Part shown: piece by piece, positions 50,328 through 61,827 of the stretch | How positions within the stretch are numbered: position 1 is the stretch's first letter | Layout: every line of letters starts with the position of its first letter | Assembly (NCBI RefSeq): GCF_037975245.1 | Contig: NC_092578.1 | Coordinates: 3,367,001-3,431,000 of the forward strand | Source of the DNA: Apostichopus japonicus | Taxonomy: Eukaryota > Echinodermata > Holothuroidea > Aspidochirotida > Stichopodidae | DNA length: 64,000 bases | Reading direction: 5' to 3' | Notes under the pieces: generated by a model | What the model was told of the DNA's origin: nothing | Databases searched by the model: none | The model's input: only the letters and a program-made list of their open reading frames with translations | Made by a program: the position numbers and the translations under genes

Positions 50328-51391
50328 CAGTGGCGGCGGAACCGGGGGGCTTGGGGGGCTCAGCCCCCCAATAAAAAAGTTGAGGGGGCAAATGCATGAT
50401 AAGCCCCCCAATATTTACCAAGGCTCCGAAACGTGCATCTGCCCATTTTTCAATGCATACTTGTCGATCTGTCCGATGCACACGTATACTCTATAGGTGT
50501 AATAATTTTAGTAATTGCTGGGGGACCCTCGGCCCGTCCCCTGGCTATAGACCACATTGTCACCCCAACCGCGTCTTCACGCCCCGTGAAAAGTGGAAGC
50601 AGTGAGTGTGAGTACCGGTAAGCGTAACACAACTTCGTCTTAGGCCAATGACTTGCCTCATTTTTACTTAGTGGCGGAGCGTCCATATATACAGTCAGGG
50701 GGCGGATGCCCCCCCCCCCCCCCTGACGGACTCAAATGGACTGCTGGCGCCCTTTTCAGCTTTTCACTACTTTTTACTTATTCGCGATTTTTGACTATTT
50801 TATTGCGCTCTCATATACCTATTGACATTTGTCATATTCTGTTGGTGTAATTTTCCGACAAAATGGCGACGACACCTATTTATTCTCCGTTTATCTGCAA
50901 ATTAGCAAGGCCCCGGAAAGGGTCATTTCCTGCAATCTAGGGAGTATCTTTACTCAAAAATTTTCTGTACGCTCCGCGCCAACCTGTGGTGGCGCTCCGC
51001 TTAGATAGTGTCGAAAGCGCCCCTACAGACCATTCTTGCCCTCCCTGACCAATACTGTAGCTCCGCCACTGCCCTTACTACACTCAAAAACATCTTTGCG
51101 AGTACTACACTACGAGTAATAGCTACTCTCTTAAAACACCATCGAATATACAAATTACAATGTTTTTACAGACTTTTACGTGCAATCTGAGAAATTGCAG
51201 GCTTGAGACCCATATTTTAGGGCTAGGTATTCGCAGCATAAAACACTCGGAAAGTGCCGTTTCCGGCCATCTGGGGGTTTGAAAAAAACCAAAATTTTCT
51301 TGTACGCCCCGCGCCAACTGATGGTGGCGCTCCGCTTAGATAGTCTCCACACATTAGCCCCCCCAATAATTTTTCCGTTCCGCCGCGCCTG
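50328..51391 (+). mobile_element. Outer hAT-type MITE complex, unit 2
   Basis: Ends CAGTGGCGGCGGAACC and (inverted) CAGGCGCGGCGGAACG, flanked by TCCCTCCC and TCCCCCCC, a 7/8 match of a target duplication. Contains the inner MITE at 50669-51071 and hairpins GCGCCA/TGGCGC at 50976-50995 (inner element) and 51311-51330. Confidence 0.82.
50669..51071. mobile_element. Inner hAT MITE nested in the unit 2 complex
   Basis: Inverted ends TAGTGGCGGAGC / CAGTGGCGGAGC with TTTTTACT and CCCTTACT flanks (partial duplication). Also present at the same place in unit 3 (63334-63733), so the nesting predates that duplication. Confidence 0.78.
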
Positions 51392-52039
51392 TCCCCCCCC
51401 CCCCCAAAATGATTCTACCAGAATGTGGTTTTAAAAATACAGAAAAGTTCCACCAATAAAGTCAACAAATTCGTTAAAAAAAATATAAAAAAAAAATAAA
51501 AAAGTGGTTTTTAGACATATACGAAAGAAGTCGAATTGACCGGAAGTAAGAAATGGTAGAAGAACCAATCGCATACATTCGCGATATGGTTTTGACATAA
51601 AAATGCCGGAAACGTACAGCAATTTTTTAACTGAGACTCGTTTATCATTACGTAAAGGAAATTTAGCTCTCGTATACCATCAACTATATGCTTTAATTAA
51701 AAAAAAATTATTGAAAGGAAAATAAATTACTTTTTCGTGCAATTATCAACCATCCTGTCCCCACCCATCTCCCCCAGCCCGGCTCATGATCGGCATTTCG
51801 AAAATGCTACTATGTCCTGACTACATGCAATATATGACTATATATATATTTTTTTAGGGGGGGGGTGGGCTGGGTGTAAAGGTCTCCCAACATTAGGCCC
51901 CCTTTTACATCGCAAAGTCCGCTTCTATAAATCCGAAAGTTGACCGGGGCCGCATTCCATTTTATGATGCTTAAGTTTTGACTTGACAACAGACAATGCT
52001 TCACATACCCTCCCCCGTACTTGTCCCTCGGCCTACTCC

Positions 52040-52095
52040 GATCCACCTCCCCACCTCCCCACCTCCCCACCTCCCCACCTCCCCACCTCCACCCA
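52040..52095 (+). repeat. 10-bp tandem repeat
   Basis: About five copies of CACCTCCCCA within a roughly 200-bp insertion (51900-52107) absent from unit 1. Confidence 0.85.
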
Positions 52096-52822
52096 CAATA
52101 ATGGTACTCTCGCTCCTCCTACATCATTTAAGTAGTGATCAAATTCGCTTGTCTTATAGGAATAATCACCCAAAGCTGTTGTAGTCAAGCCTGTAGTATG
52201 TGCAAACAAATGGCCACCCATGGGAGTACAAACTTGTAGTAGGATATGCTTCGTATAAAGAGAAGTATATACTATTTAGGCACAAACAGTTAGGTTATGT
52301 TGTTGTATTTCATATATTTGTTAAAGCGGTTTTGCTGGCTTTCGAACGAGATACAATGCCTTTGGCAATACTTTAGAAACGGCGATAAAACCCATTGAAA
52401 AATACTCAGTCTTCTATGAAAAGAAGTTTCTAACGTATTTACCGGAAATTTGTGAAGTGGTTTGTTTCTTGTTTGCTGCATAACTATGGCTCTTGTTCAG
52501 TGCATACTCACCGAAAGGATATTAAACCACAATTATAGAGTGAACGTATATACTCCCTAAACTAAAACGGCAAAGCGCCAAGCGAGACTAATTGAGATGA
52601 TTATTATTATTATTATTCCATGACCCAGTGCGTCATCCCGTTTAAGCTTGGATGAAGGTGTGTATAAACTCAGGAGGACTAAAGGCGATATAAGGCATTC
52701 TCAAATGTTATGAAATTCTTACGAGGGGAAATATTGGATGAAACTTGTCGTTCAAATACACAAATTGACAGCTCACCTTCGAAAAGAGAGGAAAAAAAGG
52801 TTTTTAACTGCCATATTGACTG

Positions 52823-52868
<46 letters not shown>

Positions 52869-53024
52869 ATATATATATATTATATTTTTTATTTGTCCAT
52901 ATATATATATATATATATATATATTCATATATATCATAACTATATTAACTATGTATTTTCTAACAGAATCGAATCTTTAATACATAATCATATTAAAGAC
53001 ATAAAGTCTTGAAAACGGAAGGAA

Positions 53025-54044
53025 ATGGCCGAAACAACACCAACGCTCTTTACGGACATCACTGAGACGTTTCGGAACTTCACTTGGACCAATGAAACCG
53101 AGGAAGCCGGCGATGGATTACAGCCCGGAGGACTACCGCCTGGATGGACATGGGAAGACATACTCTATGTGGTCTTTCTTCTGAGGATGAGACTATGGAT
53201 AAGTTTTATTGGATTTGTTAGCAACGTTATGGCTTTCTTAATACAGATTAAACTCAAAAGTTACCGCAAAACCCAGTTTATGTTTGGTTTTGTTCTGACA
53301 GTATCTGAAATGTTTTACATATTTGCAGTGCTGGCAGAGACATATTATTACTACAATGAAATTCTCATTATTCCAAAGGTTTATCAAGCGATCGCCTTAG
53401 CAACGAATCTTCTTGCTTTATTTGCAATCATAGGTGTAGGGGTTGATCGCTATATGGCTCTGTGTGCGTTTCCCTTCAAATATAAAATCATAGTGACCGT
53501 CAAAAGATACGCAGCTGTGATTGTTGGGTTAACAGCCATCTCCATACTCTACGGTTTTGTGTTTACGCAGTTTTTCGCAAGCGACGATCCTGTAGTGTCG
53601 CAGCGTATTTTTATTGTTTTAAGTGTTTTGCTCTTCATTACCACGGTTACGTACATTGGTCTCTCTTTCTCATTGGTACGAGCATTCAGGAACACCAAAC
53701 TGGGTGACTCAGTCAAGAAGGTTAGAATGCAACAAACCAAACGGCTGTTGTTCGCGTTTAGTCTAATACTGATAACAAACGGTATGTGCTATTTACCTCA
53801 TAGCTTCCACTCGTTGTATATATCACTTCAGCCGTTCGATCAGCGTTTTGGTATATTAGCAAATATCAAACTTGGTAACTGGTTTTACAACATCCGGGTA
53901 CTTAACTCGACATTCAATCCGCTTATCTACTGGTCAAACGTCCTGGTGCGTGAAATGAAATGGCCAAGTTGCTTTAAGGAAAGAGGAAAGAAAAGCAAGC
54001 CAGGAATTTCATCCATCAGCCGTACGCAAACTAAAAATAAGTAA
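53025..54044 (+). CDS. Rhodopsin-like GPCR 4 (unit 2 copy), candidate chemoreceptor
   Basis: 339-aa paralogue of receptor 3 with the same start context, upstream acceptor (ends 52966), N18/N23 glycosylation sites, GLPPGWTWE, E95 in TM2, DRY 141-143 and NPLIY 298-302. It differs from receptor 3 at residues 10, 46, 66, 69, 89, 112, 134, 165, 182, 189, 192, 195, 199, 215, 230, 254, 261, 264, 265, 275, 277, 279, 280, 283, 288 and 290. At several sites (A134, YNIR before TM7) it keeps the state of receptors 1 and 2; at position 66 it alone has Ser for Cys. No disabling change. Confidence 0.9.
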   Translation: MAETTPTLFTDITETFRNFTWTNETEEAGDGLQPGGLPPGWTWEDILYVVFLLRMRLWISFIGFVSNVMAFLIQIKLKSYRKTQFMFGFVLTVSEMFYIFAVLAETYYYYNEILIIPKVYQAIALATNLLALFAIIGVGVDRYMALCAFPFKYKIIVTVKRYAAVIVGLTAISILYGFVFTQFFASDDPVVSQRIFIVLSVLLFITTVTYIGLSFSLVRAFRNTKLGDSVKKVRMQQTKRLLFAFSLILITNGMCYLPHSFHSLYISLQPFDQRFGILANIKLGNWFYNIRVLNSTFNPLIYWSNVLVREMKWPSCFKERGKKSKPGISSISRTQTKNK

Positions 54045-57020
54045 TTTCTTGAAAGACGATTCCATCTTCACCTGAGTGGTGTATAAACATACAGCACACA
54101 AGGGGTTCCCCATACGGAATCGGAGTAAAACCAAAAAAAGGGGCGGGGGAGGGTTGGGGCTAGGAGGGTGGTTAAGATTTCGCTTGACTTTGCCTGTATA
54201 AACCGATACAATTCGAAGGTATAGTAGTAAAATTTACCAAGGCATTTGCCCTTTCCCTAATGCCACATTCAATGAATGCGATTCCGTTAATTGCGTTTTC
54301 TGATACAATTTCTACATGTGAAGTTCCAATTGCTGTGATAAAAATGTTGTAATGATTAGATAAAAGTGGTATATATCTGCATGGTGTATGGATATCATAC
54401 CTTAGTACAATGTATGTTTGGTGACGTCATACTTTGGTCATTACATTGATAGGCCACATATACTGTTCGTTTTAGCCAGAAGGATAACGTATAAAGGAAG
54501 CATTACACTTAACAAGAAGTGATTTATGCATCAAATTGCAAAACGTTCTGTTGTCTTTTCATCTAGCTCAACAGTTTCAAGGAAGGTTCGGCGAAAATAG
54601 ATACACACGAAGAAACAGAAAATAAGAACTTTCGGAATTCAATTTCAACTAGGTTTCCCGTATTTTAATGTCTTTGCGTTCTCACTAAAAACGTAAAACG
54701 AAATAACCACGATTTTGTTAGAATTATGAAACACAACAAAGAAGAAATAACAAGGTGCATTTGTTTTTCTTATGCGACGGTTAGCTGGAGAAAATCCTCG
54801 CCTGAATAAAAGTTAATACAAATTAACTAGTGGTATATAATCGGGGCAAACTAAATGTCTACCGCAGCATAGCGATTAAGAGTTAAGTATACGTCAAAAC
54901 TAGGAACAATTTGAAAGTATTTGAAGCAGCAAAAATGGGTTATAGATGCCACATTTCAAAAGTTTATCTTTTCTATTATATCTCAAAGAATATAAATTAT
55001 CTAAGTGCATTAGTGAGTTTCAAATAACAGATTAAACTTCTTCTACATGTGAAGAAGTAGTTGCCTTTATATCTGCATTGTAAACACTTTGTTCGCTTCT
55101 GTTATCCATTATCTGTAGTCATCACTTCAGTTCCGTTCTATATACACTCCAATAATTTAACTGTTATGCTTTATATAGTTTAGATCTTTAAATCGACGCT
55201 TTGTTAAATTTTATTTTAAGTGGTTCATTAATCAAGTCATCTCCTCCACGACTAGAAACACAAAGTGGTTTATTTATTTCGAGAGAAGATAAAACGGCTC
55301 TTAAAGTTGCCTCGGAAATTCAAGAAGATATTTATTAGGTCAAATAAATATTGGCATTATTCTTTACTGGAATAAATCGTTTTGCGTCAACCTGAGAGAA
55401 AGAATTGGTAACCTACTAGTTAAGCCTGAAGTCACGGTTTATATGAATTCAGTTGATTTCTCTGCAACAAGGACGAACTGACCATTGGGTCCTCGTCCCA
55501 TGAAAGGGGAGGGGTGGGTGGTAGAGGGGGCACTAGCATCTTTAGCTTCCTAATCATATCCGACGTTTGCGCACTAAGGTTTGTTGCAACTCTGCAGGAC
55601 TTGTGTAAGGTCTTTATGGGTATCATGAAATGGCTACAAGAGGGGGGGGGGGGATGTAGTCCCCCGCCCACCCTCATTCACACGCACAACCCTATGACCA
55701 TCGGGTTACGTCGGCCAGTTTTGGTAAGCTTCTGTTGATGAAGTTGAATGACTTTTGAATGTATAAAATATGTTGCAGTCAGTTATGAAATGCTAAGATT
55801 ATGGTTTTGTTTTCTAGCTTGCAAAAAATCAAATATACGTTGCTGTATTTATTTGATTTATTTCAGTCATAAATTGTGGTGTACAATAATGCCTAATATT
55901 TTACCTGTAAATAATGATATCGCCATATTATTCCCCGTTGTATGTATTGACAACTTTTGAAGTTTTATTTAGAACACTTTTTCCGACGCTATTCATCTCA
56001 ACTGATCGTTTCTTCTTGATGTTTAAAAACTTGCCAATTTGCGTGTTGCATGTACGTATAAGATGACAACAAAAAAATGTCCATACGCTACGAAAATGCG
56101 AGAACCGATTGAAATAAAGAAATTACTTGATCATTAACCCTGACTTGGTGGAGAATATTCCCAGATGGGGACGTTGATTTGATCACTTACAATATCAATC
56201 CGTGTCCTGCAGTAAATAATTTTGAATAATTGTAATAAGTGTGGAGGTAGAATTTCATCGATATTTAATTTTACATATGTTAAATTTATGTGCTTTTAAG
56301 TTTCATCATGTATCACAAATAATATATATGATAATATTTATAAAAAATAACAACATATAACATATATGTATATATATATATATATATATGTCAGTTACTA
56401 TAGGTCATGATTTGAGTAGATTTCAATGAAATCTTACATGAACATTAAGTATATAGCTGTTCAGTATTGTCTGTATTGTATATTCAGTATTATAAATATA
56501 TTAAATACATAAACATTTGACATAAAACTTGGCCATTTTTTCACAGAAAACTGGGTAACATGATCGAAGGAGGTGATGATCATGTTAATGGTGAACTAAG
56601 GCTATGATTTAGTGGCGCTATTCAAGTTCCTTTCCAATTCAAATGAACTTGGAAAGGAACTGTTGACGATGTTTTTACTGTGGGATAATTTTGTATCACG
56701 ATACCACCAAGGAGAACGATATTATGATAAGGTGATTAGAAACGGAGATGAGGGAGGGGGGGGGGGTGGTAGGTGCCAGACATTCACACCATAACCAGTG
56801 GATCCGGAAAACGGCTACTTTCAAACAAAGATTTATCATAATTATAAGCACAAAGAAAAATTCTTACATATAGGCCTACGTTCGCCACAGAGTACGGCAA
56901 GGTTTCTCAATAACCCACCTTATCTGTCCTTCATATAGACTCGTATCAAAATAGAAAAAGACAAATGAATGGAGTATTGCTCATTCTGTATAATTGACAT
57001 AATACTTGGATGAAGGCACG
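54045..57020. other. 3' flank of receptor 4
   Basis: Counterpart of 36626-39630; the main differences are single bases, a shorter AT tract (56370-56389) and short indels in G-runs. No gene recognised. Confidence 0.45.
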
Positions 57021-57310
57021 TAATTTTCTTAAAACACCTGGGTCATATTCATGACCCAAACGCAGGGTCGATGGTCTTATAACCCAATTTGGGTTGTACC
57101 ATACACTAAGCTGACCTAATGCTTAGTCCGAAACTGACTTTTAGCAACGAGTCAAAATAATATTGGACTAATATATGAGTGCATCGTGTCAGATCAGCCA
57201 ATTAACGAACACACATTGACCGTCTGATAATATTGGCCCTGCGCGCGCGCCATAGACAAATTGGCTGTAGGACAAGTTTGCTGACAGAGCGAACATGATC
57301 AGAAGCACAG

Positions 57311-57377
57311 ATGGATTCGTTTGTGAAAGATAAATTAGAAGAATGGGGCTTGATGGAATGGGCTTATTCATTTTAAG
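57311..57377 (+). pseudogene. SAM-like first exon with premature stop (unit 2)
   Basis: Same 22-codon exon as 39923-39989, but codon 22 is TAA (57374-57376) instead of GAA, just before the donor. This copy cannot encode a spliced SAM protein. Confidence 0.55.
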
Positions 57378-57730
57378 GTATGGTATCATGTGCAAATATC
57401 TTTTTTATATGTAATTAAATTTCAAGAAATGCTGACGTAGCATACGAAGACATAACGTAAGGCTAAGTCGGTGACTGAATTCGTAGTCGTACTAGCCTAT
57501 GGCCTAACGCTAAGCCATAACATAGGCTAGGCCTAACGTAGGCTAGGCCTGTAAACAGTACAGTATGGTGGGATAGTATAATTGTCTTGTTAACCTTTGA
57601 ACACTGTGTTCATCCATAATCAACTGTCCAGGGTTCCTCGATGAGCCTCAAATTAACTTACAGAGGCCCGACAATTCTTAATATCTGAACTAGTAAAAAA
57701 ACTTTGTTTTCAGTACAATGCATAAAATAC

Positions 57731-58860
57731 CGTGTCAAATCACGGATGGCTGTTGCTGCACCCTTTCCAAAAATTCCCAAATTTATTGTATGATTGGACC
57801 ACCATGAAATAAGCATATTCTGAAAATTTCAGTTGCATTGCTTTACAACTGGCCGATTTATCACACTTTGAAATTCCGCAATTTGTCGCCACTATGGCAT
57901 TTTGGCATTTTCTTGACTTTTGAGGTCTCATTTCTCAGCAATTGAACATTCTACTGACTTTCTATTACAGATGCCTATAGAGTCTATCCCATAGAACAGG
58001 AAAATAAAAAATTAGGCTACAAAAATATTGTCTTGTGGAATTAGGTCAACTTAAAAGTGTCAAAATATTTGATTTTTGTACTTTTCACTAAAAATTGTGC
58101 CATTTTTAGTGATGAATTGCTCCTAAACCATTGCTTCAGGGTACTTGATTCTTTCAGAGGTTATTTTGTCTAGTACAAACATTACAAAATAATGATTACA
58201 CTTAAAATTCTTTGAAATTCCGCAATTGATTGATGGCACTCATGGCACTCCGTACATATACACTCAGTACAGTGTATGTACTGTACACACTGTACATACA
58301 TATGTGTGTACTGGTTGAAATTCATTTTATAAGTCTTCTAATTAAATGAATTCAACCAGGAGCAGACAAGTACATTGCATATAGTATTTTGTTATATTAT
58401 GAAATTAAAAACTGCACAGTATTGAACTGAATGACCTTGAAGTACAGTACAATACCCAGGGTCAAAACTCATGGAACCTCAAAACAGGCAAAAACGTTTT
58501 TTGTAAAAATCCCAAACTTTGAGGATTTTTTATTTCAAAATAAGGCAAAACACCCTCCTGAAATTTTTTGTACAAACAGGGTGGTACTATATCTCTTCCA
58601 GAAAAAATTATCAATTTTTTTTAATTTGACGCGTTTTGAGTTATTGGCCGTCAAAAACGACCTCTTTTGTACATCGGAGCAACTTAACAACTTCATAAAT
58701 TAATATTGAGAACAGCTAGAACCCTGAAATTTGTTAATGTGTAAGAACTTTATACTTATTAATAAAGTATAAACCCTGACACCTCTAACATGGTTACTTT
58801 GGTAAAAAATTGGCATCAAAACCCCTACCTCATGCTGAATCGCAGCATGAAATAGCAACT
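57731..58860. other. Unit 2-specific replacement segment
   Basis: About 1.13 kb at the place of 5.2 kb in unit 1. It includes two GAAATTCCGCAATT repeats (57870, 58215) and a short open frame (58431-58703) of unknown meaning. No homology recognised. Confidence 0.5.
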
Positions 58861-61580
58861 TGTTGCAATATTTCTTGCCTTAATTAGATCACTTATGTAC
58901 TTGTCGAGAGAAGACATTTCTATTTGTTTTGACGTAGAATGGGGACTTTTTCTGAATTTTGGATAATCAGAAGAAATCTCTTTGTGGGATAACAGGATGG
59001 AAAGCTCAAAGCATGTTCAGAGATTCGTTGCAAAGGAAGAGGTCGGTATTTGTGTGATTTGTCATGGTGGTTAAATTATACCATCAAAATAAAGCAAGGG
59101 CTGGTTTACATAGAAACCAGCATTAGTGTTTCAGTCTGAGCTTGCCTGATTTGATCGCAAAAGTAAAGATAAGTCAAGGCCAGAATTAATTGATATTTTT
59201 AAGCTTGATTGATTACCAAATGATTAGCATTACTGATTCAACAGTTCCAAAATACATATAAGTTTTCTGTTATTGCATTTGTTTAAATCAAAAGCTAACA
59301 GTATCACATTGCAGGATGTGCATACTTAAAGAAATCAGTGTTTTAAACATTTTGTTCTGTGTTTTGTTCATGGTTGTTTATTTATCTGTGTTAGTCATTT
59401 ATCTGTGTTTCTTGTATTTCACCTAATTCAGTGTATAGGGTTTGTCCTTGCAAATGTGTCGGTGAGGTCTCATTGAGTTTAAGTGTATAAAGTAGCTGTT
59501 TTTAAGTAAAAGTTGCCAAAAAACTTGAGAGACCTATTGCAATATTTATAAGAACCTAAGAAGATGGATTTTGTCAACTGACTTTACCACAGTAGCAGTT
59601 GTGTTTCTCTCGAAGTTAATCGTAATTTCTCATGCATTTTGCTGCTTGATTATTGTCAGAGGTTTAGTATGTCATGGGGAAGTACAGCATCAGTTTATTA
59701 TCATATGTATCTTAAGAACTTCATTATCAAAAACATGGTATTTGTGTTTTGAACTGTTGGAATATGAAAGTGTTCTTTACAAGTTCAATAAAAAGAGAAA
59801 TAAACTCTAAATTTCTGTTTGTTATCATCGCTCATCTGTGTATATCTACTAACTACCATATCAGTACTATAAATATGTATTAGTAAGTTTACATGCCTGA
59901 CCATGTAATGTTACTACTTTGGTTAGTGAAATCGGGGACAACACTGAAAGCAGTACTTTCACTATCTGCCTAGTAATTGTAAACATTTAAACTAGTAAAT
60001 CAACTCCTCCGAATCAGTATTTTTACTCAATACCGGCAAGTATAAATACTACCACGGATAGTAAAATCAGGGATCTAAGTTTACTCGAATTTGTGAGTAC
60101 TTGTGTTTTCTGTGTGGGTCCCATATATATGCTTCAACAAGAACTTTCAACAAAGTTGAAACAATAGTCGCACAGTGCAACACTAGAATTTACTTGGCAA
60201 TCGATTCAACTGTCCATTACAATTCCTTTTTACATTACAGTTGAAAGAATTTGGACACAATTTTGTTCAATGCCGAGGAACCTTTATTATCATCTGAAGT
60301 TGTGTGATTTTAGTTGAAATCTCAACTGTTAGTTGAATCACGTTTATGGGACCAAGGCATACTTGCCTCATATACAAAGCAAAGATATGCTTGTATTCTA
60401 AGAAGAATTGGCAAAACGTTTTCAGCCTGTATGATCATATTTGTTTTCATCTCATAAATTCCAGTTCCAAAGTTGCAGCTCACAAATATTTTGCTGTCAT
60501 GAAATTTTAGAAGGAAATTATATGGATTGTCCCAGTCCCAGTTATCTGCTCTAAATAATTTTCTTGGACTATTTTCAATTGAACGGCTCTTGGAATGCAG
60601 AAATATGTGTATCCATTCTACACATATTTACATATACAATATTTACCTGTGCTGGGTTATGTACAACAGCAGTATAAATATTACACATAATATTTGGACT
60701 CATTACTAATAGGCTTGCCGCCGTTTAATGAAATCCATGGATAAGTGTTAAAGGGGGGGGGGGGAGGGGAATCTTTCTTTACGAGGCCTAATTTAGTGAA
60801 CATTTTCAAGCCTGACCATCCATCACCCCATCTTTTAAACATTTGGCAACCATGTTTTGATTGTCATTTTCTTCTTTTGTTATTACATCGTAAGTAAGGC
60901 AAATACCTCCCCATGCGAGCTAGTCTATGCTTTAGCTGATAACTATCATTATGAAGACACACACATGTCTAGCTGGAAATGGTTCATTCATTCATTCAGC
61001 AAATTGTATTTTATCCATACAAGTCTAATAAAATGTTGAAATTGTTTATGTAAAAATTGCACTGGGGTCAAAAAAAAAAAATTAAATCATTGGTAACGCT
61101 ACAAACAATTCCTTCCTTTAGATCTTGTACTATGGTACCATGTTAATGAAACATTCAGTTTTGGTTGCAATTTTACATTAGTTTTTAGCAGTTTTTCAGC
61201 AGTTCACTTTCTTTGAAGGAGTTTTATCACTAAATTGCACTGTCAAATGAAGCCTTTTGTATTTATGTATTTTTTTCCTATAAGCGTCAAGCTAACCCAA
61301 ATGTGGTTGATTTTCCATCCGATAACCCTTGCCTGGGTCAATATTTACCAATATTTCTGGGTCAAATTTTCAACCCATAAATTGGGTCACTTATTCTGAC
61401 CTAATTTTCTGGGTCAGTTTGACCCAAATGTGTTAGGTTCCCTCCTGACTTTCATTTGGGTCAAAAAGTGACCCAATTTGGGTCAATTTTAACCCAAGTG
61501 TTTTTAGAGTGTAGGCTAGTCTATGTATAGGCTAGTCTATGTATAGGCTAGTCTATGAAGGTTAGTATATACCAATCAGG

Positions 61581-61827
61581 TTCGGTAGACACTTCTTCAT
61601 GTCTACCCCTTTATTGTCCTCTATATCACACTGTCACGAGGAACAATGTGTACATGGAGGTTAAAGGGTTTACCCCTCTTGAACCACGTTCGAGTTTAAG
61701 CAGAATATATGAGGAGATTACCGTGCATTCAACTGATGCGGACATCTCGACAAATTCGTCGCATTTACAGTCAGCCATATATATAGCACAGGATAGCTCC
61801 AAAAAGGCATACTGTAAACACTTCTAA
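61581..61827 (+). CDS. Orphan terminal exon with tyrosine motifs (unit 3)
   Basis: Almost identical to the unit 2 copy at 48238-48485 and also open to TAA at 61825-61827, with YHTV, VYMEV, IYEEI and IYIAQ conserved. Confidence 0.4.

Larger units (their letters stand above)
49819..51890 (+). repeat. Internal direct duplication in unit 2 around a MITE complex
   Basis: The block starting GGTTCTACCAGAATGTGG (about 49825) and ending GGGTGTAAAGGTCTC (about 50299) recurs from 51413 to 51887, with the nested MITE complex (50328-51391) between. Units 1 and 3 show a single block position. Confidence 0.85.
57027..61511. mobile_element. Possible decayed CACTA-like transposon region, unit 2
   Basis: Same inverted ends and subterminal GGGTCA blocks as 39639-48169, but 4.5 kb long: no nested hAT elements and no C2H2 or C-terminal exons. 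Confidence 0.42.
48171..61512 (+). repeat. Segmental tandem duplication, unit 2
   Basis: Same order as unit 1: tail exon (48238), receptor 4 (53025), SAM exon (57311), shared block (58861-61511). It lacks unit 1 sequence 40332-45528, having 1.1 kb of other sequence instead, and has gained a nested MITE complex at 50.3-51.4 kb. Confidence 0.9.
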
